Shown here piece by piece: positions 20,010 to 33,400 of a stretch of 64,000 nucleotides of DNA. The stretch is from Diplonema papillatum. Its lineage: Eukaryota > Euglenozoa > Diplonemea > Diplonemida > Diplonemidae. The stretch lies in the NCBI GenBank assembly GCA_030068145.1, contig JAPJBO010000471.1:1-64000 (forward strand), written 5' to 3'. The position numbers and the translations under genes were made by a program. Numbering within the stretch: the stretch's first letter is position 1; every line of letters begins with the position of its first letter. A model generated the notes under the pieces. That model did no database searches and was not told the DNA's origin. It was given only the letters and a program-made list of their open reading frames with translations.

Positions 20010-23000
20010 CTACTGGCGGCGGCCAGCCTTGGCACAGGAGGTTCTCACGACGGTGAGCATGGCGGAGAAGTTCGGTGTTCCGAGACCCGTGGCGGCGTCC
20101 CAGCCCTTGATCGCTTCCCAGCCGGCCTTCTCGTTCTCACCGATGGCGTTGGTACCCTTCGTGACGTCTGTGAACATGGCAGGGTTCGCGTACAGCAAAG
20201 GGTTCACGAACCCGAGCGTCTTCCCGCTGGCAGCCAGGCACACGCTGTTGAGCAGCGTCACGATGCCTGCGAACGACGGAGAGCTGCACGAGGTTCCTCC
20301 GACTTGCTGCGTAGCGCCACCCGAAATGACTGTGAACTGCTCCGCCAGAGCAGACACATCCGGGGTGCCTCTGCCGGTCTTCGCGTACTCAGCGTTGGGG
20401 ATGGTCACTGTCTTCAAGTACTCTGCAACACCATCCTTCTGGTAGTCCTGAACGGGGAAGTCGTACGAGAAACCACCGCCGGATCCGAACTGAGTCGTGG
20501 CCTGCTCCTCTCCGTTCTGCCCGTTCACGAAGAAAGTTCCACCCACAGCAACGCAGTGCGGGATCGAAGCCGGGAACGACGGAGACAGCTTCCCGTTGTT
20601 GCTGCCCTGTCGGGACATACCGCCACTGCCGTCGTCACCAGAGGAGATCATCACCGTGATGCCCATACCTCCCATCTTCTCAATGTCAGCCGCGAGCCTC
20701 GTCGTGATGGCAGAGTCGCAGTAGTCAATCAACTGACTACCGTAGCTGACACTGATCGAGTACGGGAACGTCGCCTCGCCGGTCACGTTCGACCCGAACG
20801 CACCCAAGTCAGCACAGAAGTCGAAGTTCGGGTATGAGTACACCCACGTCTCCGTCCGGTTGCCGATCGACATAATGTACTCAGTGTCGAGCATCGACTC
20901 GATACCGTCGGGTGCGCTGTTCTTCCCGATGTACTTGGTAATTGTGCACTGCGTCCCGTTGTTGTACTTCTGGCAGAACTCGTTCAGCTCAGAATCCTCG
21001 ACGTACTCTCCCTGGAACTGCGCGATGGCTTGAATGTTGCGCTGGCTTCCCGCAGGCAACGAGGTGATGCCGTACGTGGACCTGAACGAGGCCGGCGTCA
21101 CATCACCGAGGGCATCAACAGCGCTCTTCTGAACCTTCTTGTTGTACGGCAGCGGGAACCCGTTGAATCCTGGTTAATATTTGACATTGTTTGACTGGTA
21201 GAGAGAAGGGGCTGAAGGTATGGTAAGCATAGTTGTGGTGTCACGTGAAACAGTAATTAAACTCATGTTCCTTGGCTGGGCTGCTGGCTCAATGAGAAGA
21301 GCTGGCCGGCGTGGGCACGGGCGATTGTGGCCATGGCGGTTGCGGGCAGGCCGCGGCGACTGCGAGCAAACAGGCTGCGTGCGCGGCTCCTGTTAGCTAC
21401 GCACCGGCTTGCGCTGCCGTGGGCCTGATCGCGACCAGTCTCGCGATACCATGGGATTGCCCAATGGCTCCTATCCTAATGGTCCTTTGCCAGCACCGGG
21501 CCGGGGCGATCGCGAGCAGACAGGCTGCGTGCGCGACCACCGTTACTTACGACGGGCTTGCACTGTCCCCGGCCTGATCGCGCCATTCACGCGGTACCAT
21601 TGCATTGTCCCAATGGCTCCGATACCAATTGTCCTTTGCCAGCAGAGAAGAAGGCCGGCGCGACCGCGAGCAGACAGGCTGCGTGTTAGCTACGACGGGG
21701 ACCATTCACGCGGTATCCATGGGATTGTTGCTCCGATTCCAATGGTCTTTGCCAGCAGAGAAGAAGGCCGGGCCGGCGCGACTGCGAGCAGACAGGCTGC
21801 GTACGCGACCACCGTTAGCTACGACGGGTTTGTGCTGCCGTGGCTCTTTAAAAGCAGCTTCACCAGGACTTGGCATCTCCTGAACTTAGCAATACCCGAA
21901 CTGAACGGAACTTCGCAACGCCCGAATTAGCATCGCCCGAACTTTGCTTCACACCAGAACTTAGCAACGCCAAAGTTAGCATCTTGCATCGTCTGAACTT
22001 AGCAATGCCCGAACTGGAGCCGGCGCCGAAGCGGATCACCGTTAATAGGTAGCCAGAGAGTGCGAAACATGTCTCTTGTAGGGCAGTCAGCACGAAGTAA
22101 AGCACCGTCCCTCTTCCAAAGCAGTCGGCGTCGAAGCGGATCACAGTCAAAGGGTACTCCACGTATTTGTCATACGTATGACAAGTACATGTACTTGTTA
22201 CCGGTATACTATGACAAGTACTATTATACCGTACTTGTCATACGCATGACAAGTACGTGGTGTAGCTAGAGAGTGTGAAGCATGTCTCTGCACAAGCACA
22301 GTACAGCCCCTCTTCCAAAGCAGTCGGCGCCGAAGCGGATCACAGTCAATGGGCAGCTAGAGAGTGCGGAGCATGTCTCTTGTAGTTGTAGGGCAGTCGG
22401 CACGAAGCAGAGCACAGTCCTTCTCGAAAGCAGTCGGCGCCGAAACGGATCACAGTCAATGGGTAGTCAGAAATTGCGAAGCATCTATTATTCAATAATA
22501 CCCCGTTATGTCTTGTATGAATCAAGTTTAGACACGTCGCGAAAACGCTCTTTTTCAGCGCGGGCCTTTGCGTGTGAAAGCTGCAATGTAATACGTATCA
22601 CGTTCAGGTGGCAGTATTAGACCCCTGCTCAATACAATGTTTGAGCAGGACCGCCGGAGAACTACTAAAGAAGGCACACCGGAGAACGTGTCGATGACGG
22701 CGGCGACGTCGGAGTCAACGTGGACACCGGAGGTCAAACGGATAATGCGGCCGAGGTCTGAGTGGCTGTAGCGCACGAACTTGCCGTGTGCCATGGCCTC
22801 AATCTGTTCAACGGTCGCAGCGGCGTGGATGTAGTCACCGTGGGGGTGCACTGCCTCGACGGCAGCACCGTGCGAGGCCAACCAGCTGAGAACCTTCTGC
22901 GTGTTCTCCTTCGGCGGGCGCACAAGGTCACCCATCTCCTCGTACGTAGGGTACTGCAGGTACCGCGAGCCCTGAGGGTTCGACACGTCGCTCACCATAG

Positions 23001-23175
23001 CAGACAACTTCGCCTGGTTCGACCTCTTCATCCCGATGTGCACCTTGAACCTGTATCCCTTCGGCACTTCCCCGTCTTCAACCGTCCATCCCTGAGGAAT
23101 CGTCGCCGGCTTGTGAACCTGCGTCAGTTCCGCCGACGCTGCTACCAGCAGCGCTGCAAACGCAACACTTCGCAT
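20010..23175 (-). CDS. TPP1-like: TPP1-like S53 peptidase, copy 3 (two exons)
   Basis: Exon 1 23175-22680 and exon 2 21169-20010; intron 1510 bp; 551 residues. The active-site residues and signal peptide match copy 2. The protein is nearly identical to copy 2 (for example RTSCAKAG instead of RTACAKAG near the C terminus). Exon, intron and spacer are all near-identical to copy 2 over a period of 4419 bp, pointing to recent unequal crossing-over. Confidence 0.93.
21300..21860. repeat. Intronic minisatellite (copy 3)
   Basis: Same array and nearly the same length as in copy 2, with only scattered substitutions. Confidence 0.8.
22159..22260. mobile_element. Palindromic MITE-like repeat in intron of copy 3
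   Basis: Same 102-bp palindromic repeat as at 17737-17838. It supplies the uninterrupted reference for the Element 2 insertion site: GACAAGTACATGTACTTGTT. Confidence 0.75.
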
Positions 23176-24431
23176 TGTGCGGTTCCTTTTTTCTGGTTTC
23201 TCCTATCTAGGGAGAAGCGGCGCTTGAAATCTGAAAAGTGGGGGCACTCATGGTGTGATCAGATCCAAGTATTGCCGTGTTTGTGCCGGTTTGTACCGGG
23301 TTTGTGGACAGGGTCGGATCACACCAACTCAAACTTATTCTAGGTTCATCAAACCCAAACTCAACTCTCTTTCTTGCCATGATGCTCTTTCGGCGGAACA
23401 CCTGACAAGCCAGAAGCAGTCTGGAGGCACATCGGACTAATCAGGCCACGACAAGCTTCAGCAAACAGCATGTCTCAAATCCCCGTTCAGATCCCATGTC
23501 ATTCTAGTCCAAGGACTGCAGAGCTCTGTTGTTCCAAGAGTTTGAACCTTCCTCATACAACACTCGAAAAGATGAAGGAAGATGCGTTTCCTCTTCGCGT
23601 ATCACGTCTGGGCGTGATTCCGATCACTCTAGATGACTTCGTGGCCAGCAGAAGAAGCTGCAAAGAAAGAACGGAAACGCAGGAAGTGCCCTCTTTCCAT
23701 CGGTTGAACGTGGCGCATCTCCAAAAAAAGGGGCGAAAATGAGAACTCGTTCGTGGCTTAGGGTGGCGGTGTCTCCCTGGTGGGAAGAGACACCTCAGGC
23801 AAACACTGTACTTGATCCACCACTCTGCCGTAGGTGGACCCTCGTTCGGAAAGGGATACGTATTACCTCCCAATACCTGAAGCAATCGTACGTAGGGTGC
23901 GACTGACTCAATGTTGACGGCCGTGAAAAGTATCAGCTTTGCTGCTGTTCGGATGCCTTCAACGTCTGAACGAATTCTCGAGAACTTTCTGAGCGAAAAA
24001 AGCCCATGCGAGGCATCTAGCCCTGGCCATGAACGGACGCGGGCCGACAGGAAACAACAGAGAAACAAAGGTCTCGATGGGCTGGTGATTGAGTAAAAGA
24101 ACGTTGGAGGGTGGTGTATAGGGGAGAAGGAGACGTGTCGGTCCTGACGACGCAGAAATGAACGCTGCACGAATGCGGCTTCGTGTGATGCGCCGTTGAA
24201 GGCACCAGTGCCTCACAGAAGCCGCACCACAGCCGCGAACTCCGGCAGTAAAAATTAACTGACAGAAAACAGCGCTCTCCACATGCACGAATGCGCCTCC
24301 GTCTGATGCATTGCTTTCAGGGAGGCGACTTTCTGCAAATGGGCTTTTCAGGACCAGAAGACGGCAGAATAGCACTAGCACAGTAATGGAGGAGAGGACA
24401 CTGCTAGACTCGTGTGGTGAGTTTGTTTACC
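23176..24431. other. TPP1 array spacer (unit B)
   Basis: Duplicate of 18754-20009. No separate gene. Confidence 0.7.
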
Positions 24432-27400
24432 CTACTGGCGGCGGCCAGCCTTGGCACAGGAGGTTCTCACGACGGTGAGCATGGCGGAGAAGTTCGGTGT
24501 TCCGAGACCCGTGGCGGCGTCCCAGCCCTTGATCGCTTCCCAGCCGGCCTTCTCGTTCTCACCGATGGCGTTGGTACCCTTCGTGACGTCTGTGAACATG
24601 GCAGGGTTCGCGTACAGCAAAGGGTTCACGAACCCGAGCGTCTTCCCGCTGGCAGCCAGGCACACGCTGTTGAGCAGCGTCACGATGCCTGCGAACGACG
24701 GAGAGCTGCACGAGGTTCCTCCGACTTGCTGCGTAGCGCCACCCGAAATGACTGTGAACTGCTCCGCCAGAGCAGACACATCCGGGGTGCCTCTGCCGGT
24801 CTTCGCGTACTCAGCGTTGGGGATGGTCACTGTCTTCAAGTACTCTGCAACACCATCCTTCTGGTAGTCCTGAACGGGGAAGTCGTACGAGAAACCACCG
24901 CCGGATCCGAACTGAGTCGTGGCCTGCTCCTCTCCGTTCTGCCCGTTCACGAAGAAAGTTCCACCCACAGCAACGCAGTGCGGGATCGAAGCCGGGAACG
25001 ACGGAGACAGCTTCCCGTTGTTGCTGCCCTGTCGGGACATACCGCCACTGCCGTCGTCACCAGAGGAGATCATCACCGTGATGCCCATACCTCCCATCTT
25101 CTCAATGTCAGCCGCGAGCCTCGTCGTGATGGCAGAGTCGCAGTAGTCAATCAACTGACTACCGTAGCTGACACTGATCGTGTACGGGAACGTCGCCTCG
25201 CCGGTCACGTTCGACCCGAACGCACCCAAGTCAGCACAGAAGTCGAAGTTCGGGTATGAGTACACCCACGTCTCCGTCCGGTTGCCGATCGACATAATGT
25301 ACTCAGTGTCGAGCATCGACTCGATACCGTCGGGTGCGCTGTTCTTCCCGATGTACTTGGTAATTGTGCACTGCGTCCCGTTGTTGTACTTCTGGCAGAA
25401 CTCGTTCAGCTCAGAATCCTCGACGTACTCTCCCTGGAACTGCGCGATGGCTTGAATGTTGCGCTGGCTTCCCGCAGGCAACGAGGTGATGCCGTACGTG
25501 GACCTGAACGAGGCCGGCGTCACATCACCGAGGGCATCAACAGCGCTCTTCTGAACCTTCTTGTTGTACGGCAGCGGGAACCCGTTGAATCCTGGTTAAT
25601 ATTTGACATTGTTTGACTGGTAGAGAGAAGGGGCTGAAGGTATGGTAAGCATAGTTGTGGTGTCACGTGAAACAGTAATTAAACTCATGTTCCTTGGCTG
25701 GGCTGCTGGCTCAATGAGAAGAGCTGGCCGGCGTAGGCACGGGCGAATGTGGTCGTGGCGGTTGCGGGCAGGCTGCGTGCGCGGCTACTGTTAGCTACGC
25801 GCGGGCTTGCGCTGCTGTGAGCCTGATCGCGACCATTCTCACGTACTATGGGCCCAATGGCTCCAATGGTCCTTCGCCAGCAGAGAAGTAGGCCGGGCCG
25901 GCGCGACCGCGAGCAGACGGGCCGCGTGCGCGACCACCGTTAGCTACGACGGGCTTGCACTGCTGTGGACCTATCGCGACCATTCACGCGGTACCATGGG
26001 AATGTCCCGATGGCTCCCAATGGTCCTTTGCCAGCAGAGAAGAAGGCCGGGCCGGGGCGATCGCGAGCAGACAGGCTGCGTGCGCGACCACCGTTAGTTA
26101 CGACGGGCTTGCACTGCCGTGGGCCTGATCGCGACCATTCTCGCGATACCATGGGATTGCCCAATGGCTCCTATCCCAATGGTCCTTTGCCAGCGTAGGC
26201 CGGGCCGGCGCGACCGCGAGCAGACAGGCTGCGTGCGCGACCACCGTGGCTTGAATTGCTGTGGGCCTGATCGCGCCATTCACGCGGTACCATGGGAACG
26301 TCCCGATGGCTCCCAATGGTCCTTTGCCAGCAGAGAAGAAGGCCGATCGCAGGCAGACGGGCTGCGTGCGCGACAGGCTGCGTGCGCGACCACCGTTAGT
26401 TACGACGGGCTTGCACTGCCCCCGGCCTGATCGCACCATTCACGCGGTACCATTGCATTGTCCCAATGGCTCCGATTCCAATTGTCCTTTGCCAGCAGAG
26501 AAGGCCTGGTCGGGCCGGCGCGACTGCGAGCAGACAGGCTGCGTACGCGACCACCGTTAGCTACGACAGGTTTGTACTGCCGTGGCCCTTCAAAAGCAGC
26601 TTCACCAGAACTTGGCATCACCTGAACTTAGCAAAACCCGAACTGAACTGAACTTCGCAACGCCCGAAATAGTTAGCATCGCCCGAATTTTGCTCCAACA
26701 GTACGTAGCATCGTCTGAACTTAGCAATGCCCGAACTGGAGTCGGTGCCGAAGCGGATCACCGTCAATGGGTAGTCAGAGAGTGCAAAACATGTCTCTTG
26801 TAGGGCAGTCAGCACGAAGTAAATAAAGCACCGTCCCTCTTCCAAAGCAGTCGGCGCCGAAGCGGATCACAGTGAAAGGGTACACCACGTATTTGTCATA
26901 CGTATGACAAGTACATGGGGTGGCCGGCTACATTGGATGAGCACACTTTTCCACAAAACCTCCCAGAAATTCCCAGAATTTCGTTCTCTTTCACGCTTTT
27001 TCACGCTTTTTCGTCGTCTTGTTGCGTTAGTGGTATGGTCCTTTGACAGAGTGAGCCGATGCCTCTCATCTCACCTTTAAAACACGGCTGAGTGGCGCAT
27101 GCTCTTGACAGACGCTAACGTCCGACATTTCGCACGCGCGTCGCAGTCGTTGGGTGGTATTGACAAGGGGTTTCATCGGACACTCGGATGAGCTTCGTTA
27201 CTTCACTGCCGCAGGTTCCCCCCTGCCCTGGGAGGTCCGCTTGGCTGCCTTCGGGTTGCGTTTCCGCGTTGGTGTTGTTGCTTCGCTTTTGGACTCCTTC
27301 TTCGACTTCGCACGGTCCCAACGTCCTGGTCTGCCCTTGGTGCACGTCTTGCGCTCAGTCTGCGCAGTTCGTCTCTCCTGCTTGACCTCGTGCTTCCATC

Positions 27401-30400
27401 GAGCCTGCTTGCGCTCCCATCCCGACGGGTAGTGCGTCTGCGGTCGAAAACTGCCATTCAGTGTTGCAGCTTTGCGGAGCCCAGCCTGCGGTATGGCTCG
27501 CACCTTGTCGCCGGCCTTCTTCGCCGTCTGCTCTCGTGCGGCGGCTTCGTAGGCGCGCATCACGGCTTCAAACGCCTGCTGGCTCGCCATCTGTGGCCTC
27601 TTGTTGAGTCCGGCCATGTTTCCGCCTCCGAGAGACGTCAGGACGTTGACTTGCATCTCAAGCGCCGGGTGAATCGGCGTCTGCACGATACTCGTCAGCC
27701 GTCGCATCGCGCTCTTCATCGCGTACGATTTCGCGGTCGCCGAGTCCCGATACTCGGCTGTCGCTCGTCTCTGGACTTCATCCATCGCACGATTCGATAG
27801 AGCATCGGCGTCGATATTCTGCTCGCGCGGCACGTGCTCCAACCTGATGTCGATGCCTTTCTGCCGCAGTTCCGCCACCTCTGCCTGCGCCCTCGTCTTG
27901 TACGGTCGCAGAGCTTCGGAACAGCGCGCGTTTCCTGTCATCTGGTCAACGACAAGTCCGCTGTCCCCCCGAACAACCAGCTCTCCGCTCAGCCCTGGCT
28001 GGTCTTGGAGTCGGTGCAGTGCCTTGATCAGAGCCGTGTACTCCGCGACGTTGTTTGTCGCTCGCTCTTCGATCGGGGCACAAATCTCCCATTGTTTCTT
28101 CCCCGCGAGGTAGTATACGGCTCCTGCACCCGAAACGGCCCCACGCGTCCCGTTGTTCCGCGAGCCGCCGTCGAAGAAGACTGCTGTCAGCGGTTCGGGC
28201 AGTTCGTCCCTCGCCAGCCACTGTTTCTCTCTTTCTTCCGTGTTGCGTTTCTCTCGACGCCGAGTTTTGAGCGGCGTCAGCGTCAGGCCGCTAAAAAGCT
28301 CGAAGTCAATTGCGAGTTCAAAGAACGTCGCAGAGGCGTCGCCTCCTTGCTCCGCCCATCGCTTCGAGGAGCTCCATTTTGCCATCGCTACGAGCATCTC
28401 TTGCGAGTCGGGCCACGCTGTGGTGCTTGGCCGGGCTCCCTGCACATCGATGGGGTACACAGCAGTCGGTGGTTTCGGGCACCATCCCCACGGGTAGGTG
28501 TCGACAGAAAACTCCTTTCTCCGACAATCCTTCTCAACTAATCCTTCCACCTTCTGTCGGTCGAGCAGAATGCGCGCACACATTAGCTGAATCGACCCTG
28601 CCATGTCCGCCGCTTGGTCGTGTTGCGCCTGTTTCGGCACGACGCCACAGAGAGCGAGACATTTCGGCATGTTCGGAAGACTGGCGACGAGGTGCGGGTA
28701 CTCATTCCTGATTGCTGTCCACCTCGTGCAGTCCCACCACATGTGGTGCTCGTCTTCCGGTACCCCCGCGTCGCAGTACTTGCAGACATCGTGCCCAAGC
28801 CGCTTTCCCGTCAAAACAGCGTTAGTGATGACTGCGCGCACCAGCCCTTGCTGGTATCCGGTCAGCCCTCCTTCCGTCAACAATCGTCGTGTCGCCGGAC
28901 CGTCGATGCCGTGGATAATCCCCTCGAATTGTCCTCGCACGATCTTCGCATATCTGCTGGTGCGGACGGCCTCCCTCACCGCGTGCTGAAACTCGTCTCT
29001 CGCAACTGCCGCCCGCCTCTTTGCGCCCCTGTCTTCTGCGTCGGTGTCGCAGAAGAGGTTCCATTCCTCCGGTTGCGCCGGGTCTCGTAGACGTCCAAGC
29101 TCAGTCCACGTCCAGCCTACCTCTTCGACAGCCTCCTGGAACAGGGCTACCGGCCCCTTCTTCTTCGCGTTGATTTCTCCGCGCTCCTCTCTTTCGCGCC
29201 TTATTGCTCGTACCTCCTCTGCCAATCGCCTGAGTCGTGGTCGTCTGCCTAATTGCTGCCCGAGCGTGAGCAGCCGCCGATGCAAAACGACAGAAGCCGG
29301 GTCCAGCCGGTGTCCGCGGCACAACACATTCAGCACTATTGCGCCGTTCCGGCGTGGGCTTCCGGACCAGATCCCCGCCATTGTTGCTCTCATCAAAGCT
29401 TGAACGTACTTCTTAGGTGGCTGCCACACGGCGGTTCCATACAGCGCTTTGGTCGTTGCTGCAGCGGCCACGTATCGCTCCCTTTCTTCCATCGGTACGG
29501 GGAGGTGTCGAGCCCGGCGGGCGATGGCTTGTGCCTTTTCGTGTCGCCCCTTTATGCGCTTGCTCGGCTTCGGCGATCCTTGACTTACCGAAAGCATCGT
29601 CCCCAACACGTCGAAAGCCTGCTGTCTCTCTATCGTCTTCCCTTGCACTTTCACCGCCCTCTCACGGCTTTCACACGTTGTGTACCAGTAGGACTTGGCG
29701 GCTCCGACTCCCAAGTCTGCCGCATTCGCGAATCGTGTTGTTGTCTGTGTGGCCGCTTTGAACTGTTTCTTGTCGCTCGTCATGGCCTGGGTGTCGTCCA
29801 GGAAGGCCAATGCACGTACAACTTCTTCCTCGCTTCCGAGTACCTCTACCGCTCGGATCCATACTGCAACAAGCGCATTCAGCAGCAAGACACTCAAGGG
29901 ACACCCCTGCAAAATGCCGTTTGCTGCGTTGAAGGCTTCCCCTATTCCGCCCGCGGTTTTAAAGTGTCTCCTGATGGCAGAGTATACTCCTCTTAGCGCT
30001 CTCAGGACCCCTTTGTCGATTCCCATGTACTCCACCAGTCTGAACATTATGTCGTGAGGGAGGCGATCGAAGCACTTCTCGTAGTCTACGGACAGCCCAT
30101 ACAAAGGCCGTCCGCACTCGATTGCATGCTCGATCCGCAAGGCTACTTCGAACATGACGTCGTCCGCCCCTCTCAGAGGCACCGCCCCGCGTACTCCATC
30201 GGGTATCCATTGGCAGACCCACTCGCCCAGCATCCGAAGCCGCGTCGCCGCCCAGAGTCGGTAGACAGCACTTGTCACCGAGATTGGGCGCAAGTTCATC
30301 GGTCCCGTCTCTCCCTCATTCTTTGGTATGAGAGTTATCAACGCCGTCAGAAGTGTCCGAGGCCAACGGCCAGTCTCTTCGACTACCCTAAACAATTGCG

Positions 30401-33400
30401 CGAACCGCTCAATCGCTTCATCTGGCAGCGCCGCCAATTCGTGGACTCGCCAGCCTTCTGCCCCCGGTGCCGTTTCCTTGCCCAGCTTGGTAAGAGTTTT
30501 CAAGAGATCTCCCTTCGTTATCGGCGCAAGTGCAACCGGTTCTGTCCGTTTGATAGATGCCTCAAACTGCTCCTTGAAGTCATCCCATCGCGGCGCCGAG
30601 TTCCGGAAGTGTCTCTGAAAAACTCCCCCCCACGCGTTTGGCCCACGTAGGATCCTGTCCATCTCTTCCGGGTTCCATGTAACATTCCCATCCTCGTCTT
30701 TGATGAAATTCACCTGTTTCCTGTCTTCCTGCTTCAGCCATGAGAAAATCCGCCCGGGTCTCGTCTTAACCGCTAGCTGCATGCGGTCTCGCCATTCTCG
30801 TACGCGCGCGTCTCTCACCTTCTCGGCGAGTTTACCCTGACATCCTATCAGGCCTTCCATCATGTGCATGAGGTCCGCCCCTACAGGTGGGCTTGGTCTC
30901 CCCCATACTTCCTTGTACGGCCCTTCAGCCATAAGGCGTGTTCCTATCCTTTTTGCTTTCTCCCATCGTCGCTTTCTCATCCGATCGGTTTGCATGCTGG
31001 CCGGTCCGTTCTCCCCGTCGGCGGCAATGGCCTGCAGTTGCCTCAGGAGACGTGAGGTTGAGCGTTCTTCTACGCTGGCCGCCACTCCGGTTCGTCTCCC
31101 CTGCGGTGCTGCGGTTGGTCGACTTTGGATCTTCGTTTCTCTCGTCCGGCCTGTAAACTTCTTCTCCAACTTCTCGGACCTTCTCGCCAGATACTCCTCC
31201 GCAGGTCCCGACGCCAGTCTCCACGTCTCCTCCACCGCCTTCCTGGCCAAGGCCCGCGCAAGCTTATCTCTCGTCTTTGCCAGCGTCTCCTCGGCGAGCG
31301 ATCTCTCATCTTCCTCGCTCAGGTTTGGCATTCTTCTAGGAAAAGCCGCCGGCCCCACCATTGTTCTTTGCCGGTCCTGGAACCTTTCCAGATTCATTCG
31401 GACGACAATCGCGTGGTGCGTTGGTATCGGCTTGACCTCCACGACCTCTACGCTTTCGACTGCTTGCATGGCAGCCTCGTTGGCTAAAACGAGGTCTATC
31501 CGCGTTCCTCCCTCTGCCTGCCAGCATGTTTTTGCTGGCGACGTCCCGTTTCGCATGGCGACATGGTGAGCCACGTCGGTCCACTGCCCAATCGAAGTCG
31601 CGGCTCGCAGGGTCCGCGATGTTTCCACTGTCGTGTTGAAGTCGCCTAGGATAAGGGTGGGGACGCTGCCGAGAGCAGAAGCGGCTTCGAACACCCTCTC
31701 GAACAAGCTCTCTCTCGACTCCTGTTTGCCGGCATGCCCGTATACTGTCATCATGTGTAGCATGTTCCTTCCTCCTCCAATTGGTGTGGCCACGTGGTGC
31801 CATCTTCCTGTATCCCACAACGTCCTTTCCAGCTCATGGTCTTTTCCAGGAATCCAAACCTTTCCTTCCCCCGCTCGGATATAAAACCCCACCCCGCCAG
31901 GTGCGGTCTGCGTCCCGCCTCTCGCCGCTTTGGTCGTCGGTTGTGGCTTCGCCGTGCACAGCCGTCCCCCCAATTCCTTTCGGACAAGTTGCTCATACAC
32001 TTTTGCCGACGGTGCATCCAGCCGAAGTTCTTGCATCGCTATGAAGTCCGCGTCAAGCGTGGCGACGTCGAGGTAGTGCTTCCGGTAGGAAGTCACGTTT
32101 ACCGTCGCGACTGATATCCCCCTCGGCCGGGTCGTCGTTCGCCTTGATCTTTGTGAGGGCAGCGTCTGCGGCGGCTGCCGTGGCTGCGAGGTCGACGATC
32201 TTTGTGAGGGCAGCGTCTGCGGCGGCTGCCGTGGCTGCGAGGTCGACTTCTCGTGGCACGGGTGCGGTTGTCGGTTTGGGGGCGGTGTTCTTCGCTGGGC
32301 GATTAACAGCCTCGCGAGGGGCACGGTATTGGTGTCTGCTTGTTCCAGCAACTGCAGGCTTTGTAAGGGGAGCTGGAGTCGGTCGTAGTGTAACGGTTGG
32401 TAGGTTATCACTAGCGTCCGGTCCGCCCCATCTGACCTCCACCGCTTTATCACTCCACGATGGGCGGCATTCACCACCCAGATGTTGCACTTTAGCACCT
32501 GTGCTGCTGCATTCAAAGTCAGCTCGTCTCCGTATGTTCGGTCAGTTTCCATTCTCTGCAGGTACTGCCCCATCTCTTCTCCTCCCAAGTAGTCATAGTA
32601 CCTTGCGGTATTCGCTTCGATGTCTCGGACCACTCGCTCCCTCAATGCGCCTGCGTCGATTCCGCCGTAGCTGTCCGCAATTGCCGTGAATTGGCAATTC
32701 CCGTCTCCCGGAACTTGGATGTACCTTGCGCACATACCGCGCGCCGTTCGTTCCATCCACTCATAGTCGGTGTCGTCGTCATCTGCCGTCCCTGTTACGT
32801 CCCCTCCTCCGACCAGGTTGGCCTCGCTTCATTTCGCGGTCGACGATACAAAACCGGCCAGCGTCGACTGCCTGTCCGATTTCTTTGTCATGGATGCAGC
32901 GGAGTTCTGCATCTTCGCCGGTGGCTTTGCCTCGTTTCGTTCCTGAGACGCCGATTCGGTGCCGGACCTCGCCCTTTTCTTCGCCCCCGTCTTCTGGCCC
33001 CCCGGCTTGGTGCCTTTCGTCTTCTTGGTCTTCCCTTCCTCGCGGTCCGCACTCGGCTGTCGCCGCGGTGACGGCGACTTCTGTGCTCCGGCCTGCTTTG
33101 TCTGCACTTCCGCCAGTCGCTTGGTGAGGTCCTCGATCTGGCGAAGAGCTTCTTTCAGCTGTGCGCGCAGCTCCTCCATCTCTGTTGCTTCTGGTGTGCC
33201 GGCTGGATTAGGGCCTGCTGGCCCAGTGGCCGATTCAATGTTGAAGTCCTTCCCGCCTTTACCGCCCTTCATAGGACTGCCTTTCTTTCCGCCACTCAAA
33301 CCCTTCGCTGCACTCCCTCCCTCGGGCAGTTGCTTCCCAGCCTCGCGCCATCGTTCGATTCCCTTTCTCTTTCCGTAGCAGCTCAAAAACTCCGCCCAGG

